Both the position numbers and the translations under genes were made by a program. Positions 33,701 to 46,350 of a stretch of DNA of 64,000 nt are shown here, piece by piece; within the stretch, counting starts at the first letter, position 1; each line of letters begins with the position of its first letter. The stretch is from Anastatus disparis (taxonomy: Eukaryota; Arthropoda; Insecta; Hymenoptera; Eupelmidae). Location of the stretch: contig JAFFSR010000218.1 in assembly GCA_017163975.1 (NCBI GenBank), positions 930,001 to 994,000 of the forward strand. Direction: 5' to 3'. The notes below the pieces were generated by a model. The model was not told the DNA's origin and did no database searches. It saw nothing but the letters and a program-made list of their open reading frames with translations.

Positions 33701-36700
33701 GCTGCTTGTTGCGCTTGTTGAACTTGTTGCACTTGTTGTACTTGCTGTACTTGTTGTACTTGTTGTTGCTGTTGTTGTTGTTGTTGTGCAGCAACTTGTT
33801 GAACTACTTGCTGTTGAGCTGCAGCTTGTTGTTGGGCAGCCACTTGTTGGGCTACTTGTTGAGCTACTTGTTGGCCTTGTAGAGACTGAATAAATAAATT
33901 AAACTTTTTAGTAAAAAAATATTGTACAACTTTTATAAAATAATATTTTTAACATAAATATGTTGTGTACAAATGTATATATTAAACGAGTAACATGAAA
34001 AAAATAACTACCTGTAGACTTTGTAATTGAGATAAATTTGCTATTTGAACTTGTTGAATTTGACCATTAGGCGTTATAATTTGTGCTACTTGAGGGATTT
34101 GCTAAAAAATAAATTCAAAATAGTAATAAAGACATTTTATAATTTTTAAATAAATTTAAAGATTTTAATTTACCTGTGTGATTTGAGGAATCATCTGAGC
34201 AGTTGGCATATTAAAAACACTAGAAAGAGCTTGCACAGGAAAATGGACAGTTTGGTAAACCGTTTGGCCATTACTGGCAGTGACAGGTACTTGTACTGGT
34301 ACAGTCTGTTGAAGTTGTTGCATTGGAAATTGTAATGGTCGGACTTGTACACTTTGACCTGAAATATTTAATTCGACCTCAATATCTTTCAAATGGTCTT
34401 TTCCCAAAAGATAAAGAGAACAAAAGCAGAACAATAAACTCAATCATTAATGAAAAAAGCAGTGAGTATTAAGTGTGCATAGCATAGAAGAATAATGGTG
34501 AGTAAGTTTTTAAATAAATTAAAATGATGAAATCAACATTATTCTAGTAGTTTATGTAATGCTACTATGTTTAATTAAGTTTGCAGGATGAATCAAAGAA
34601 GGTGCCATAAAATACAAACATTAAAAAATGTGAGTGTTAGATTATTATAAATATGTGAATTCAATGTATTTTTATATTCGTAATAAACTAAATAATCTTG
34701 TATTTTTAATAAAATTCGATAAATTAATAAAATACAATAAATTGCAAAATCAAATAAAAAAATCAATGTTTCATTTTAAATTAAAGAATTAATGACTGAA
34801 ATGAAAATTTTTAAATTATTTATACACGCTTTATTTTTAGATATTTGTAATTAAATATATTAAAAATTCTGAAAAAAATTAATGACAAGATATTTCTTCT
34901 AAATATCAAATAAAATTTGATGTGAGATTCTTTTTTATTATTTATGACAATAGCAAAACAGCATATTTTCTACATTCCATAAATAGGAAATTCATAAAAT
35001 CATGAAGATATGCATAAACAATTAGCAATAATTCCAAAACCCCAATAAATATTAAAAAAGTTCCAAAAACCCAATTAAATATTACAATAAAAATTTAAAA
35101 GCAGTTAAAATAATTGCCACCAAAAGATTTAGAAAAAGTTAGTATAAAAAAATCAACTAACCTGTTGGTAGCTGTACAGTTTGTCCACCTAGATTTTGTA
35201 TAATCGATGTTGGAAATACATTTGGTGCTCTTATAAGACTAACAGGATGTGGATTAATGATAGTTTGTCCATTAGCAAGTTGAATTTGTTGACCAGCCAA
35301 TTGAAGTTGTTGGCCATTAGCTGTAAAATGCATGGTGGGCTGTGTTTGTTGATGTGCAGCCGATGCTGATGGTATAAATAATGCTTCTTGTCCATCTATA
35401 TTAACTGTTTGCATTTGTGGTATCACGCTATAGCTTAATTGTGTTTGTTGTGGCTGTTGCTGTTGAGTTTGTTGTTGGTTCTGTGATTGCTGTTGTTGGG
35501 TTTGCTGCTGCAATGCAGCTGCTTGTGCTTGGCTATTAACTAATTGAGCACCCTGAAAATTTAAAATATTCATTTTTATTCAATCATTGTAAATATTGTA
35601 TTTAATTAATTCATTTTTAAATTCCTTTTATTGTTTAATATAAAAAAAAATTTATATTTACATAATTTTATAAAAATATAAAATCAATAATGATATAAAT
35701 TAATTTTGGTTTTTGAATTTTTTTAAAAATATACCTCTTTCCATTCTATTAATTCTTCATCAATAATTTCAGTTTTAAGCCACATTTTCTGTGACTTAAA
35801 CTTTTTTGTTACTATTTTCTTAAAATAAGAATATTTATACTCAAGGTAATAATTATATATACTTTTTAAATTCATGATAGAAAAATTAAATTTATTAATT
35901 CACTCAAAACTGGATTTCAATATTTTCATATAAAAATTCACTTTAAACAATTACTCTTAACACTGTTTATTAAAATTGCACCATTTCAAAAGAGCCACCA
36001 TTTCAATAATCTTCAATTTTTGTTTATGTTGACCGAAAAAATCGACATTAATTTTGCGTATTGATTCAAATAAAAACGTTACAAAATAAAAAATAAAAAA
36101 AATAAAAAAATATTAATTGAATAATTAAAAATAATATTAAAATAAAAGACTACTTTTTAAAATTTCACTTAAAACTGAATAACTCAGCGTCGATACAATT
36201 TGAAACGCAAGCTTTGTGTGAGTCGCCGCGACGTAACGTTATCTTCTGAAGATGAAACCCCCACAAGTTTATCATTAGGACCTTTTAAACTTTCACCTCT
36301 TCTCCATTTATGACTGTACAGTTTTAAAGAAATCTACATTGAAAATATCTAGCTAAATAAATAAGGCTTTAACTATGACTTTTATTTATTATAAGCTCTA
36401 TATTTAATTATGATAATTATTAGATTTTTTAAACATTAACATTGAAAGAAGTTAATAATTTTTTTTTGTTTAAAATAATCTTTATATCAATACAATGTAT
36501 CATTAAATATAAGATTAAAATTCAATATATGAATGTTAAAAGTAAATAAACAATCTTTATTCATATTTAAAATTAACGTAAATATCAAGCTTTTCTTCCC
36601 TACAGAATAAAAGTTTGTAAATTCTCTGATGCTATAATACTTATAATCAAGTGCATTACAGTATCTAATGAACTGCTTTCGTGTAGCCGGAAAGTTTCAT

Positions 36701-39700
36701 CTGCTTAATATTCAAATCTCATCAAAACTCAAAAGTAATAATTTTCGAGATAATTCCTAGTCATGGATTTAATAAGCAGGTGGGAAAGTTTAATCTTCGC
36801 TATGATAATGCCGCGTTAACTTGATATATAATTTAATAATATAATATTGCTATAATTGGTGGAGTTGATATCATGATATTGAAATTACTTTTAAATAAGG
36901 CGATCCTTTTTAAACTTTGAATTAATAACATTATTAAATAGTATAATACTTTATGATTAAATTAAAGCATAGTTTTATCGGTCTTACGATCAAGTTAATA
37001 ATAATAAAAATAAACAAAGATGGGCAGTCAGAATACCCTCATTTATAATCACCATTTGATTATCAATTAGCTTTTTTTTTTTATTTTTAACTAAAAATAT
37101 TTGTTTTATAAAAAAAATCGAAAAAATCCATTTAAAATGTAAATTTATAAAAAAAATTAAAGTTACCTGAAGAAACTGTTGCGGCAGTGCTTGCATCGAA
37201 ATAGTCTGAGCTCTCTGTTGATCGGCTTGTTGCTGCTGTAACGGCATAAAATTTTGCAATTGCTGTAACGTAATAACTTGTGGTTGTTGTTGCTGTTGTA
37301 CATCTTGTTGCTGGGCTTGCTGTTGAGCTGCTGCTGCAGCTGCCGCCGCTTGTTGTTGTTGCAATTGTTGAAGCACATTGGCGTTGAGAAAACGTATCTG
37401 AGTTGGTATACCTTGTTGCTCTAATGCTTGCTGCTGTTGTTCAACAGCTTCTTGCTGCTGTTGGGCTTGGGCTTGGGCTTGAGCTTGAGCTTGGGCTTGT
37501 TCATTTTCTTCAATCTCCTCCTGATTTATAAATTAAATTTATTATCTTTTTTTTCAATAGATTTTTAATGATTATTTTTTAATATTTATCATCATGTGCA
37601 AGGATTGTAAAGCAGTGTATGGAGCAAAAGCAGTTTGTTGCAGAAATTACCTTATACCATCTAAACAATCGTGTTTTATGTAAGAGTAATAAAAAAAGTG
37701 TGATGCTAAAAATTTTTTATTTTATGTTCAGCCATAATTATGTGCACCATAACCGTATGAAAGGATTAAAACAATTTTATAGGCTTATTTAGGATGCAGG
37801 AAGAACGAATAATTTAGAGTACCATCATACCATTTACTTGTTTTTAATAATTAGTGCATTAATTCTGCATCAAACTTTGTCTAACTTGGCAAAATTATGT
37901 AAATATAGTATGTGCATAAATGAAAAAAAAATTTATTAAAAAATCAATTTTTGAAATTATGCATTCTTTAAATGTGAAGAAATAAAGTATACCTCAACCA
38001 TAGTATAGTTTGAATCACTTGTTTATCAAATCGTACAAACACTCACACATAAATCGACATAATTTATGAAAGATGATCGGTAAGATATTCATAAAAAATA
38101 TGACTTTAAAAATAATGATTCAAAGAAACCATACAAAAAAACATTCATATAAATAAATATGTACAAAGTGAAAAAAACCAAGAAAAGGGACAAAACTATT
38201 AATGCAGCCCACAAAGCCTTTAAAGCCACCAAATAAAATATAAAAAAACCAAAAAGCAGACATATCACAAGACATATCATAAGCAGGAGCATTGAAAAAA
38301 AAAATTTTTTTCTTATTGCTTTATTAGAACATCTAATAGCCACGATGAGCGAACAAGTGTTGTGTTCTAACCTGCGTAAGAGCTCTGCCATCAAGACTTC
38401 GCTTCATTCTGACGATTTCTTAAATAATGTCTGCCTTTTTTTATATTTGTATATTTTTTTGTATTTTTGTTAATTTAATTTTTTTTTAAATTATTGCTGT
38501 TTTATAGGCTTCAGAGAGTAGAATTTCAGACTAGACAGCTATCCTCCTGCTAAGCTTACAGGAAGAGCCGGTTTCCTGTGGATATAGAAGCGATTCGTAA
38601 GTTTTCTTGTTGCTCTATATATTGTAAATGGTTTTGTTTATTTTTTTCTTAATATAAAAATTTAATATTATATTAATCAATTTTATTCGTGTATATTCAT
38701 TTTAATATGTAAATAAATATAGCCTATTTAAAATTTGGTAAAATTATACTTTATTAGTCGATGATATAAATGGGTTTTAAATTATTTGTTTGAAATTGTG
38801 TTGAAAGAAAATATTTTAGAAAAAAAAAGCTTAATTATAATTCGAAAATTAATCTTTAATTATGAAAATTTCTTAAAATTTACAAAAATTGATTAGATTA
38901 AACTTCGTAACTTCTAAAATTTAAATTTTCAAGGCAAGTGCATAAGTAAAATTCAAGTCACACCTCAAAGAGGAGAGTCTTATAAAACATTTGATGTGTA
39001 TTTGTCCCCTTGAAATAAAATTCACCACCTCTTCTCCCCCCTCCTCCAAACTTGAAGTATACAAACAGCCTACATTTTGTAGAAAAAAGATAGTTACAGA
39101 AAGAGAGAGAAAAAAACTCGGCCTGTAGTAAGACCAGTGGCTATATTGTACATTTATTTACCAATATACGTATATAAATGCATATGCACGCTATACGCGC
39201 GGGAAAAGCATAAGCACGTGTTATACACACGCCAGAGGGAGGACGATTATGTACATGTACGTGCCCTCTTTGGGTAACGCCTTCATACACACATACACAT
39301 ACCTACACACAATCTTCGTATAAAACTTTGTACGGCCTCTGCACGTTATGCACCGATCGTATAACGATTTCTTAGATTGCTATTTTACTATTTTTAATTT
39401 TTAAAGAAATAATGTCAAATTTAATTGAAGTATGAATGGTTATAGAGTGCAGGTGAGAGGAATACAAAAGTTTTTAAGGGTAATTTCATTGGAGAATGGA
39501 ATTCATCTTTTATGAGTATAGAGAGAAAGAGAACGATTATAGAGTTTAATGACTCGGTTTAAATGTAGGGGGATGTGCACATGGAAACGATCGTTATCTT
39601 GATGATAGTTTTGAGCTTGCTGTGAGGAAGGGCTATTTTTTTTTAGTTTTATGATCTTTGCTGAAATATTGTTTTTTACAACAAATATTTTTGATGGATA

Positions 39701-42700
39701 AACATTTATTTTTTTCTTTTTTAGAAACTCGTAATATCGAATTAAATTATTATTGAAAAATTATTTTTATAAATCGGTATTATGTTTTGAAATTATTAGA
39801 CCTTTTATTTTTTAAATTAACATATTGAAAGTTTTTACTAATTTTAATCAAGCTCTTGGAATATTTTCTAATATAAAACCTTTCATTTTAGTTAAATATT
39901 TCCAATTGAAAATTTATCTTACATCAAACATATTTTTTTCAATCTCGAATTACTGTGATATATCTATTTTAAATATTATCAAAGTATTAAATTACTCAAA
40001 AGAAAAAAAATCTGTGCATTTAACTTTCTAAGAAAAAAAAAGCCATACATGTATAAATCCAAAATACAAAATCCACCCGGTATATAATCCATTTACAACT
40101 CCAAGTCAGGCAGCCTTCGTGTTTCGTACCTTCAGCTTTGTATCTCTCGAGCTCCGCACGCACCTACGTATACACAAACTCCTACATGTACATTTATATT
40201 TCTCATGTGTACTTGTGATACGTACGTATATGCTATACGCCGCCCAACACGCAAGGAATTAGAGGGGGAGTTACCGCCGCCCGTGTACGTATATAAATAC
40301 ACACATATATATGTACGTTCTACTTGAACGCGAAAAAAGGGGGAAATGTGTATAGTATAAAAAGGGCCTTACTCTTATGTACACGGCTCAACATCACAAT
40401 CTCTCCTTTCTCTTCGCTCTTTCTCTCCCTTTTTTTTTTCTTTTCTTTTTTTTTTTCTCTGCTATATGTACGCGCGCACCCGCCCACTTATATGTTCTCA
40501 AACGACCCTCGCTCATGTATACGAAAAATAATATCCAGCGAACGAGCGTACACAAGCACCTTTTTTTTCTCTTTCTATTCTTGATCTTTTTCTTTTCTTC
40601 TTGACAATGATGCTTTTCTTTATCCTTTTTTTAAATTTAATTTTCTTTTTTTGGAAAGTCATTTCAGACAGTTTTCTTTTCAAATTTTTCTATTGAGTAG
40701 AATTAAATTAAATTTTATTTATAGTTTATTTAATTGATGTTTTAAGGGTATTTTAAAATTACTGATGCAAATACCGAATGATGAAAAATTACTAAAAAGA
40801 GTATAATAATATGAAACTTAATATAAAATACATTCGAGGTCGTCAGTGGCTCAGTCGGTAGAGCGATGCATTCATAATCTGGAGGACTCGAGTTTGAATC
40901 CCGTTCTCGGCGATCGATTGATACAAACTCCCCACTGTATAGATATATGAGCTTTGTTCACAAACATACTGAAAACCTCCGTCGTTAATTAGCATCTTAA
41001 TGATATCAGATACAGAGACGTTAAATAAAATTAAAAATAATAAAATCCTAAATCTAAAGCTTCATAAGATTAATTTTTTTTTCGCAAATTTTATAAATTT
41101 ATATTTTTTGTAGAAAACCTGCTGATACATAAATTATAATAATTTAGAAATTTCAATAATAAAATTTCCATACGAAATTAATATTAGCATTATTAATCGG
41201 GAGTCTTTAGTTAAATTTCACAAACTAACTCATCATCCTCTACCAAAACTTGAAACTACGGAACAATTTTGTATTTTTTGTTTGACGAAAGTTGAAATCA
41301 TGAATGAACAGAAAGGTTGATATCACGAGAGCACGCGGTCTCCTCGTCATGACATCATCATTCGGAGTCATCCGCCTCTCTCTCCCTCGAAAAAGGGAGG
41401 TACCAGATGTGCGCGCGTCCTGTCCCCCTATATATACATGCATACACATACACACGTATATAATGTTTTAGCTGCTCTCTCTCTCTTTCTCTCTATGAGT
41501 TTGAGCTCTAAAAAGGGGGATGAAGTGTTCCACACCCGCCCACTCTCTCTCTCTCTTCTCTCTCTCTTTACTCTCTCTCATGAACACCCCACGAGGAAAA
41601 CTAACTATATATACATACTATAAGCCTTACCCACGAGATAACAGAACAGAGAGAGAGAAAGAGTAAAGAGAGGAACATCAAAAGAGGTTTTGCAGCCTCC
41701 ACCCACTGGAGAGTTAGAGCAAAAGAGAGAAAAAGAGAGAGAGAGAGAGAGACTCCACCTAGCCAAGTAGTGATGTCGAGGCACGTGGCTTCTTCCAAAA
41801 AGACCACCTACAATATTGTATATTTACTCTCTTTCTCTTTTTTATACATATATATGTTTTTTCTCTGTCTTTTGTAATGTTTCTGTTTTGTGTATATGTA
41901 TATTGTTTTGTGCATGTCTCGTGACCGGTGTGCGTTTGCTTGGTACACATAACACGTGGTTTTCTTTTGGCATTAAAATTAAACTCAAGCCAGCTGGCCG
42001 ATTTCATCAGTTAGCACGCGAAAATTCATCGATATATGTGTACACAAGAGGTGAAAGAATGACGAGTTTCGTGTATCGTTTCGCAAGCGAGATTTGGGAT
42101 CATATATATTTTGTTTTTCTGAAGACACCTATACAATCTTCTATTTATATTGTATTTATAATAAAATTTTATTTATGTTATGAATAATGTAGTTTAAAAG
42201 ATTTACTAATTTTTATTAAATATTGAATTTGAAAATTTTTTTTAAATAACTTTACATTAATGAATTTAAAATTAATACTATTATTTTCTACAAATTGGAA
42301 AATCTAATTTATATGATTTATTTGTTTGATGAATCAATAATTTGAGATAGTGCTCAAAATATTTATTAATATTAATTAATCATTTGTTATTAAGGTTTTT
42401 GATTTAACTATATTATTATTAAATTTTATTGTCGCTTTTAAACAAATAATTTATATATTTCAAATTGATTTATCATCAAGTTTTCGAAACAATAAATCAC
42501 TGATAATTCATTCTAATAAAAGGCTTTTAATGCTCTTTGTTTCTGAAACTAGTATTTATTGCATTACTATTTTAAATTTAATTTTTAATATTATGAATTA
42601 TTTTTAAATATTATTTTTCTGTGATATAATGGATGGTAAAATTAATTTTAATGTTCTTGAAACTCTCGAATGAGTAATGGAACACAGCTTTTATAGAATT

Positions 42701-42885
42701 ATGATATCTATATTTAGATTTTGAATCTTCGTTTATATGTGCCACTTATTCGAAATGAACATATGCATAATAGTTGATTTATAAATTAGATTAAAGTTAA
42801 CATTATTTTATTAACTAAAATAATATAAGTATAAAATTAAAAATTCTACCTTGTCTTGTTGCTTATTCTCTGTTTCTTGTGCCAT
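30610..42885 (-). CDS. Spps: Sp1-4 family zinc-finger transcription factor (Spps-like), about 833 aa
   Basis: Reconstructed minus-strand exons: 42850-42885, 37167-37520, 35162-35552, 34174-34358, 34012-34101, 33637-33885, 33251-33479, 32627-33131, 32079-32373 and 30610-30777. All have GT-AG borders and compatible phases, summing to 2502 bases (833 residues plus stop). The protein starts [12 protein letters not shown]. Glutamine-, alanine- and threonine-rich activation regions follow (QAQAQAQ, long Q runs, VQQVQQVQQ), with Sp-type strings such as [12 protein letters not shown] and [14 protein letters not shown]. Next come the Buttonhead box [12 protein letters not shown] and three C2H2 fingers ([59 protein letters not shown]). 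Such factors bind GC/GT boxes in nuclear promoters. In Drosophila Spps also works at Polycomb response elements. The long Q-rich N-terminus favours Spps over Sp1/btd. Exact orthology and start not proven. Confidence 0.88.
30843..31549. repeat. Possible MITE or degenerate element in the last Spps intron
   Basis: At the left, three near-direct copies of ccagtgaatga (30853, 30871, 30888, the last with one change). At the right, the inverted tcattcactgggtaaaacc (31531-31549). The ends suggest loose terminal inverted repeats around an AT-rich, non-coding core. Confidence 0.35.
32043..32373 (-). CDS. Spps: Spps zinc-finger exon (with read-through end)
   Basis: Begins after tatag with the second and third bases of a split Arg codon completed by G, then [17 protein letters not shown]. 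It encodes all three C2H2 fingers with the Sp-type contact residues ([22 protein letters not shown]) and linker TGERPF/TGEKRF. The main isoform probably leaves this exon at 32079. Without splicing, the frame runs another 11 codons to a TAA at 32045-32043, giving an alternative short C-terminus. Confidence 0.9.
32627..33131 (-). CDS. Spps: Spps exon with Buttonhead box
   Basis: 505 bases. Carries [18 protein letters not shown], the [19 protein letters not shown] repeat typical of Sp1-4 activation domain B, a second Q/T-rich stretch, and the CXCPXC Buttonhead box at its end. That box lies just upstream of the fingers, as in all Sp factors. Donor GACAG before gtaatt at 32626. Confidence 0.9.
35735..35785 (-). 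CDS. Spps: Candidate alternative first exon of Spps
   Basis: ATG at 35785-35783 opens [17 protein letters not shown] and meets a gtatat donor exactly in phase 0 with the exon at 35552. The resulting protein would be about 676 aa and lack the first poly-Q exon (37167-37520). The peptide is acidic and non-repetitive, unlike random translation of this AT-rich DNA. A relatively CG-rich stretch at 36185-36245 (gtcgccgcgacgtaacg) a few hundred bases upstream could be its promoter. Confidence 0.45.
37167..37520 (-). CDS. Spps: Spps exon 2, poly-Q/A activation region
   Basis: Starts [18 protein letters not shown], then QQQQ runs, [18 protein letters not shown], an eight-alanine run and a second Q-rich segment, ending [10 protein letters not shown] before gtaact. 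Coding CAG/CAA repeats here are likely to vary in length between individuals. Confidence 0.88.
40836..41040 (+). mobile_element. tRNA-derived SINE, longest copy
   Basis: Full head (cgtcagtggctcagtcggta, B box gagtttgaatccc) and a body with the extra middle piece gatacaaactccccactgta, then gagctttgttcacaaacata and ctgaaaacctccgtcgttaa. Tail gacgttaaataaaattaaaa. Best copy for a family consensus. Confidence 0.88.
41473..41752. repeat. Cluster of (CT)n and (GA)n tracts
   Basis: CT tracts at 41473-41495 and 41541-41580 and GA tracts at 41647-41672 and 41722-41752 face each other, so the region can fold back on itself or form triplex DNA. GA tracts are also targets of GAGA-type factors in insects. 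Confidence 0.7.
42850..42885 (-). CDS. Spps: Spps first coding exon
   Basis: Twelve codons, ATG at 42885-42883, reading [12 protein letters not shown] before gtagaa. It joins in phase 0 to exon 2 (EEIEEN..). Short hydrophilic N-terminus. Confidence 0.75.
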
Positions 42886-45775
42886 AATGCACAGATTAAA
42901 AAATTTTCAACTGCGTTCAGTACTGCTATCGCTGTATATAGATATTTCTCTCAAATAAACTGTTACTCGGATAGCCAAGCCGCCAAATAAACCAACCAGA
43001 TTAAAGTCTTATACTCTGGAGATATTTTAAGAAAGTTGTATCAACTCGTATAGCATAGTCATTAATTTAGCCACCTCCAACTTCCACTTGAAACATTAAT
43101 AGTAATCTTCAAAAATCCACACAGTACACATGTATAGCACCTACAAGAGCAACACTTTTTCTTTTTTTCTTAAAAAAATTCTTAAACTCAACACTAGTGA
43201 AAAAACACATCCATATACAGTATGTTGACTCTCACTTATGCTTTATAGCACATCCAAGGTCTGAGAGCTGCCCCCGCCGCTTTTAGCATATATATCTATA
43301 TATTCTCTGAGGCACCTGCAAAAAAAATTCAGCAAAGGATAAATTTCATTCTTAAAGCGTTATAAGACTTAATTGCACTTAGAACACATATATGTATGAT
43401 GCATACATACAAAAACAAGAAATAAGATTTTAACACTAAAGAAGTAGGGAGAAGATAATGAAAAAAAAAGAAAAAGAAAAGAGAAAAAAAAGTAAAGAAA
43501 GAAAGAAACAGAAAGACTGGGGAAATGTGGTGTATACGTACTTTGTAGAATGTATAAGGAGCAACGCGCTGTTTGAGAGAGTAAAGAATAGGTGTGTCGT
43601 TTCTGAGAGGACGCCTTTTCCGTGTGCGACGCCTTTTCAGCTATCCCCAAAGCGACACACACGCAACTAAAATAAACGCACAGTAGTTTGGAGGAGAGAA
43701 AACACACACTCACATATATACATATATACACATTCATATAGCGTTTACAGTACAGAAATAGAATGGTCAAAGAGAACGCGCGATTATGATGCTATCTAGT
43801 GGTGTTTACAATAAGCATTATAAGTTTAATGACTGTCAATTTTCATTGATTTTTAATACTAATATTAAATTATTAATCATTTTTAAAGATTAAATACTCT
43901 TGAAATATTTAAAAAAAGATCAATTATTAATTTTTAATTGAGGATATAAAATATTATTGATTTTTATAGTTTCTGACGGTTCTATGACGGTAATGTAATA
44001 TAATACTGTAGACACAAGTTTGTTCCGATGAACAATACTATTATGCTGTTTTTCCACCAAACACTGGCTAATTCACTACACCATTCACAACAATAATTAA
44101 ATAAAGACAAGATGTAAATTCTAATACGAGAGGTTGAGCCCAATGTAATTCCTTAAGTTTTATGTTTTCACAGTAGTCAACAACGATTAATTTAAAAAAA
44201 TTCATTGAAATCAAATAATCGATTGGGAAAAAAACCTTACGTTGCTCCGATTTCTCCGGTTTACTATTTGTGAAAAAAAAGAAGTAACAAACCTTATGTT
44301 AGATTGATCAAGGTAAAAAAAAATTAAATAAATTGAAGGCCGTGCACTTTTTCTTCTTGAATTTTTTTTCCTCTTACAATTTATATCCATACATAAGAAC
44401 AGCTGTCAAAATGATTGATTTTAAATTGGCTTATACTTATATAACGTAAGCAACATATGACAATTTATTCGACATTAAGATTTTTTGTTATTAAGTTTTT
44501 TCTAAATATCTAGTTAAAAATAATGTTTACGTTCGATTTACACGTGTACAACAATTATATTCATATAAGATAAAAAAATATTAATAGTTATAATGGACAA
44601 TCTCAAGACTGTAAAATGTAATAAAAAAGAATTTGATAAAATGTACCTAAAAGTCGAGATGCTCTTCTAAAACCTGTTTTTTAATAATACTCAGCCTAAG
44701 CATTTGAAACTCCCGCTGTGCACGTTTCGTGTATTCGATTTTGTTAAATAAAAAAGTATAATAGGGCCCAAGAGCCAGCAGCAACATCATTGTCATTGGT
44801 TACTTTTTAGACATTGAAAATTCGTGAGATATATACGGGAACGAGGTTTTAACACACGCCCTCACAACTACACTATCAACCCATACATTTTCAACCGCGC
44901 CGCGAGCGAGGGTTAACATTACATATTTTAAAGATTTTACTTACACTCATACACTCGTACAATGTAGTTAACCAGTAAGTGGAAGAAAGATAAAGATAGA
45001 GAAAAAGAGAGAGAGAGAAATAGTGGGTCGGTTATAAAGTTAGAAGCGTCGGTTCGACGCCCATCGTTATATGTTATGTCCTGCGCACTGCGTAATTTCC
45101 TTCTTTCTTTCTCTCTTTTTCTCTCTCGCTCTATTCTATAAGACTTTTACCTCGCCCTCTCTGGCGCACAGTGGGCATGAAGCATGAAATACAACGTCCA
45201 ATCGATACACACTGATCTTTCGGACCACAACTCTGTTATATTGTGATATACCGGTGTTATCTTACTCACATTTATTTCCACATGTCTCTCTGTCTTTCTT
45301 GACAGTCATTCACTTCATATATATATACATATATACTGAACATATGTTTTCGGAATAACGGGTCAAATAGACAACGTACGTAAAAGAACGTCGTGTTCTA
45401 TTACTATGTTACGGTAAAATTTCAAGATATTTGAAATATTTCGGAAAAATAGTTACGGAAACCATAATCTTTACGTAAAAATAATTTTCAATAAGATGTT
45501 ATAAATGAAAAATAAAAATGAAATAAATTACTTGATAATTACAGGTTATGTTGAATTGTAATTTCATGGTATTTCCCGCCAAAAGACAAAATTGAGAGAT
45601 AGATTCCGCCTTCTCTTTTTGAACCCCACACAGACACACACACCAGCCAAACCTCCTTCTAAAATCGTAGGCGGATTTCTAATAAAGGCCACGCTCTCTC
45701 TTAAAAAGGAACAAGAAAAGAGAGAGGAGTAAGTGCTCTGGCAAAGCGTTAAAACACTACTACCTATATAAAGCC

Positions 45776-45813
45776 ATCTCTCTCTCTCTCTCTCTTGCTC
45801 TCTTTCTTTCTCC
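45776..45813. repeat. (CT)n microsatellite
   Basis: About 38 bases of ct with a few interruptions, close to a run of short ta repeats at 45968-45988. Confidence 0.85.
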
Positions 45814-46280
45814 TGCGCATGAACGAAAGGAGAGTTTTATATGTATACATATATACATGTATAAATGGTAAGGTAACACAAACTCTGCGTGTGGGGCGGT
45901 ACCCTACACGAATCGCTATTGGCGGCTGTATGAGCGCCCCTCGATAAAGGAAAGACAAAGATAGGGAATATATATATATATCTATATAAAAAGCCCCCCC
46001 GCAATCCATCCCCCTTGTTATATATGTATGTATGCCGTGTATACCCGCGAACCTTTAACTAGCTGAAATGTATACTATTTTACCTACTCCACCTTTAAAA
46101 GTGTTGATATGTCTTGTACACGTGGTGGTGTTATGGCCAGGCCTTCTTTTGGTCACTGATAAACGTGCGCGATATTCGAATGGATGACATCTCCACTTTT
46201 TGACCACATGTTTAAATACTATACACGTGAGTGATGGATCATAAGTTTACAAACAAAACACATGATGCTTGTATGAATCA

Positions 46281-46350
46281 GCTACCGAGAGCGGGATTCG
46301 AACTTGGCTCCTCCAGATTAAATCCGATTATCCATTTCTCTACCTGTTCA
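46281..46350 (-). mobile_element. tRNA-like SINE head, degraded
   Basis: On the minus strand it shows aagttcgaatcccgctct (B box) followed by cggtagc, and a weak A box (ggtagagaaatgg). The body does not match the main SINE family, so it is either a different family or a decayed copy. Confidence 0.45.

Larger units (their letters stand above)
37521..42849 (-). other. Spps first intron (5.3 kb)
   Basis: Holds a SINE (40836-41040), several pyrimidine- and purine-rich simple repeats (40400-40460, 41473-41752), and short stretches rich in tacgtata-type sequence. A long first intron in an otherwise compact gene suggests regulatory content. No separate gene is evident on either strand. Confidence 0.5.

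Noticed and set aside
38089..38394. Minus-strand frame with several hydrophobic segments (101 aa)
   Set aside because: Inside the Spps first intron, F/L-rich as expected from AT-rich DNA; no splice signals or homology evident. Not impossible, but unsupported.
40324..42187. Open frames over CT/GA tracts (S/L/F-rich)
   Set aside because: Translations of simple repeats; both strands open at once.
43369..46009. Possible small genes near 43369-43770 and 45764-46009
   Set aside because: Low-complexity S/F/L or K/E translations of microsatellites with overlapping frames on both strands.
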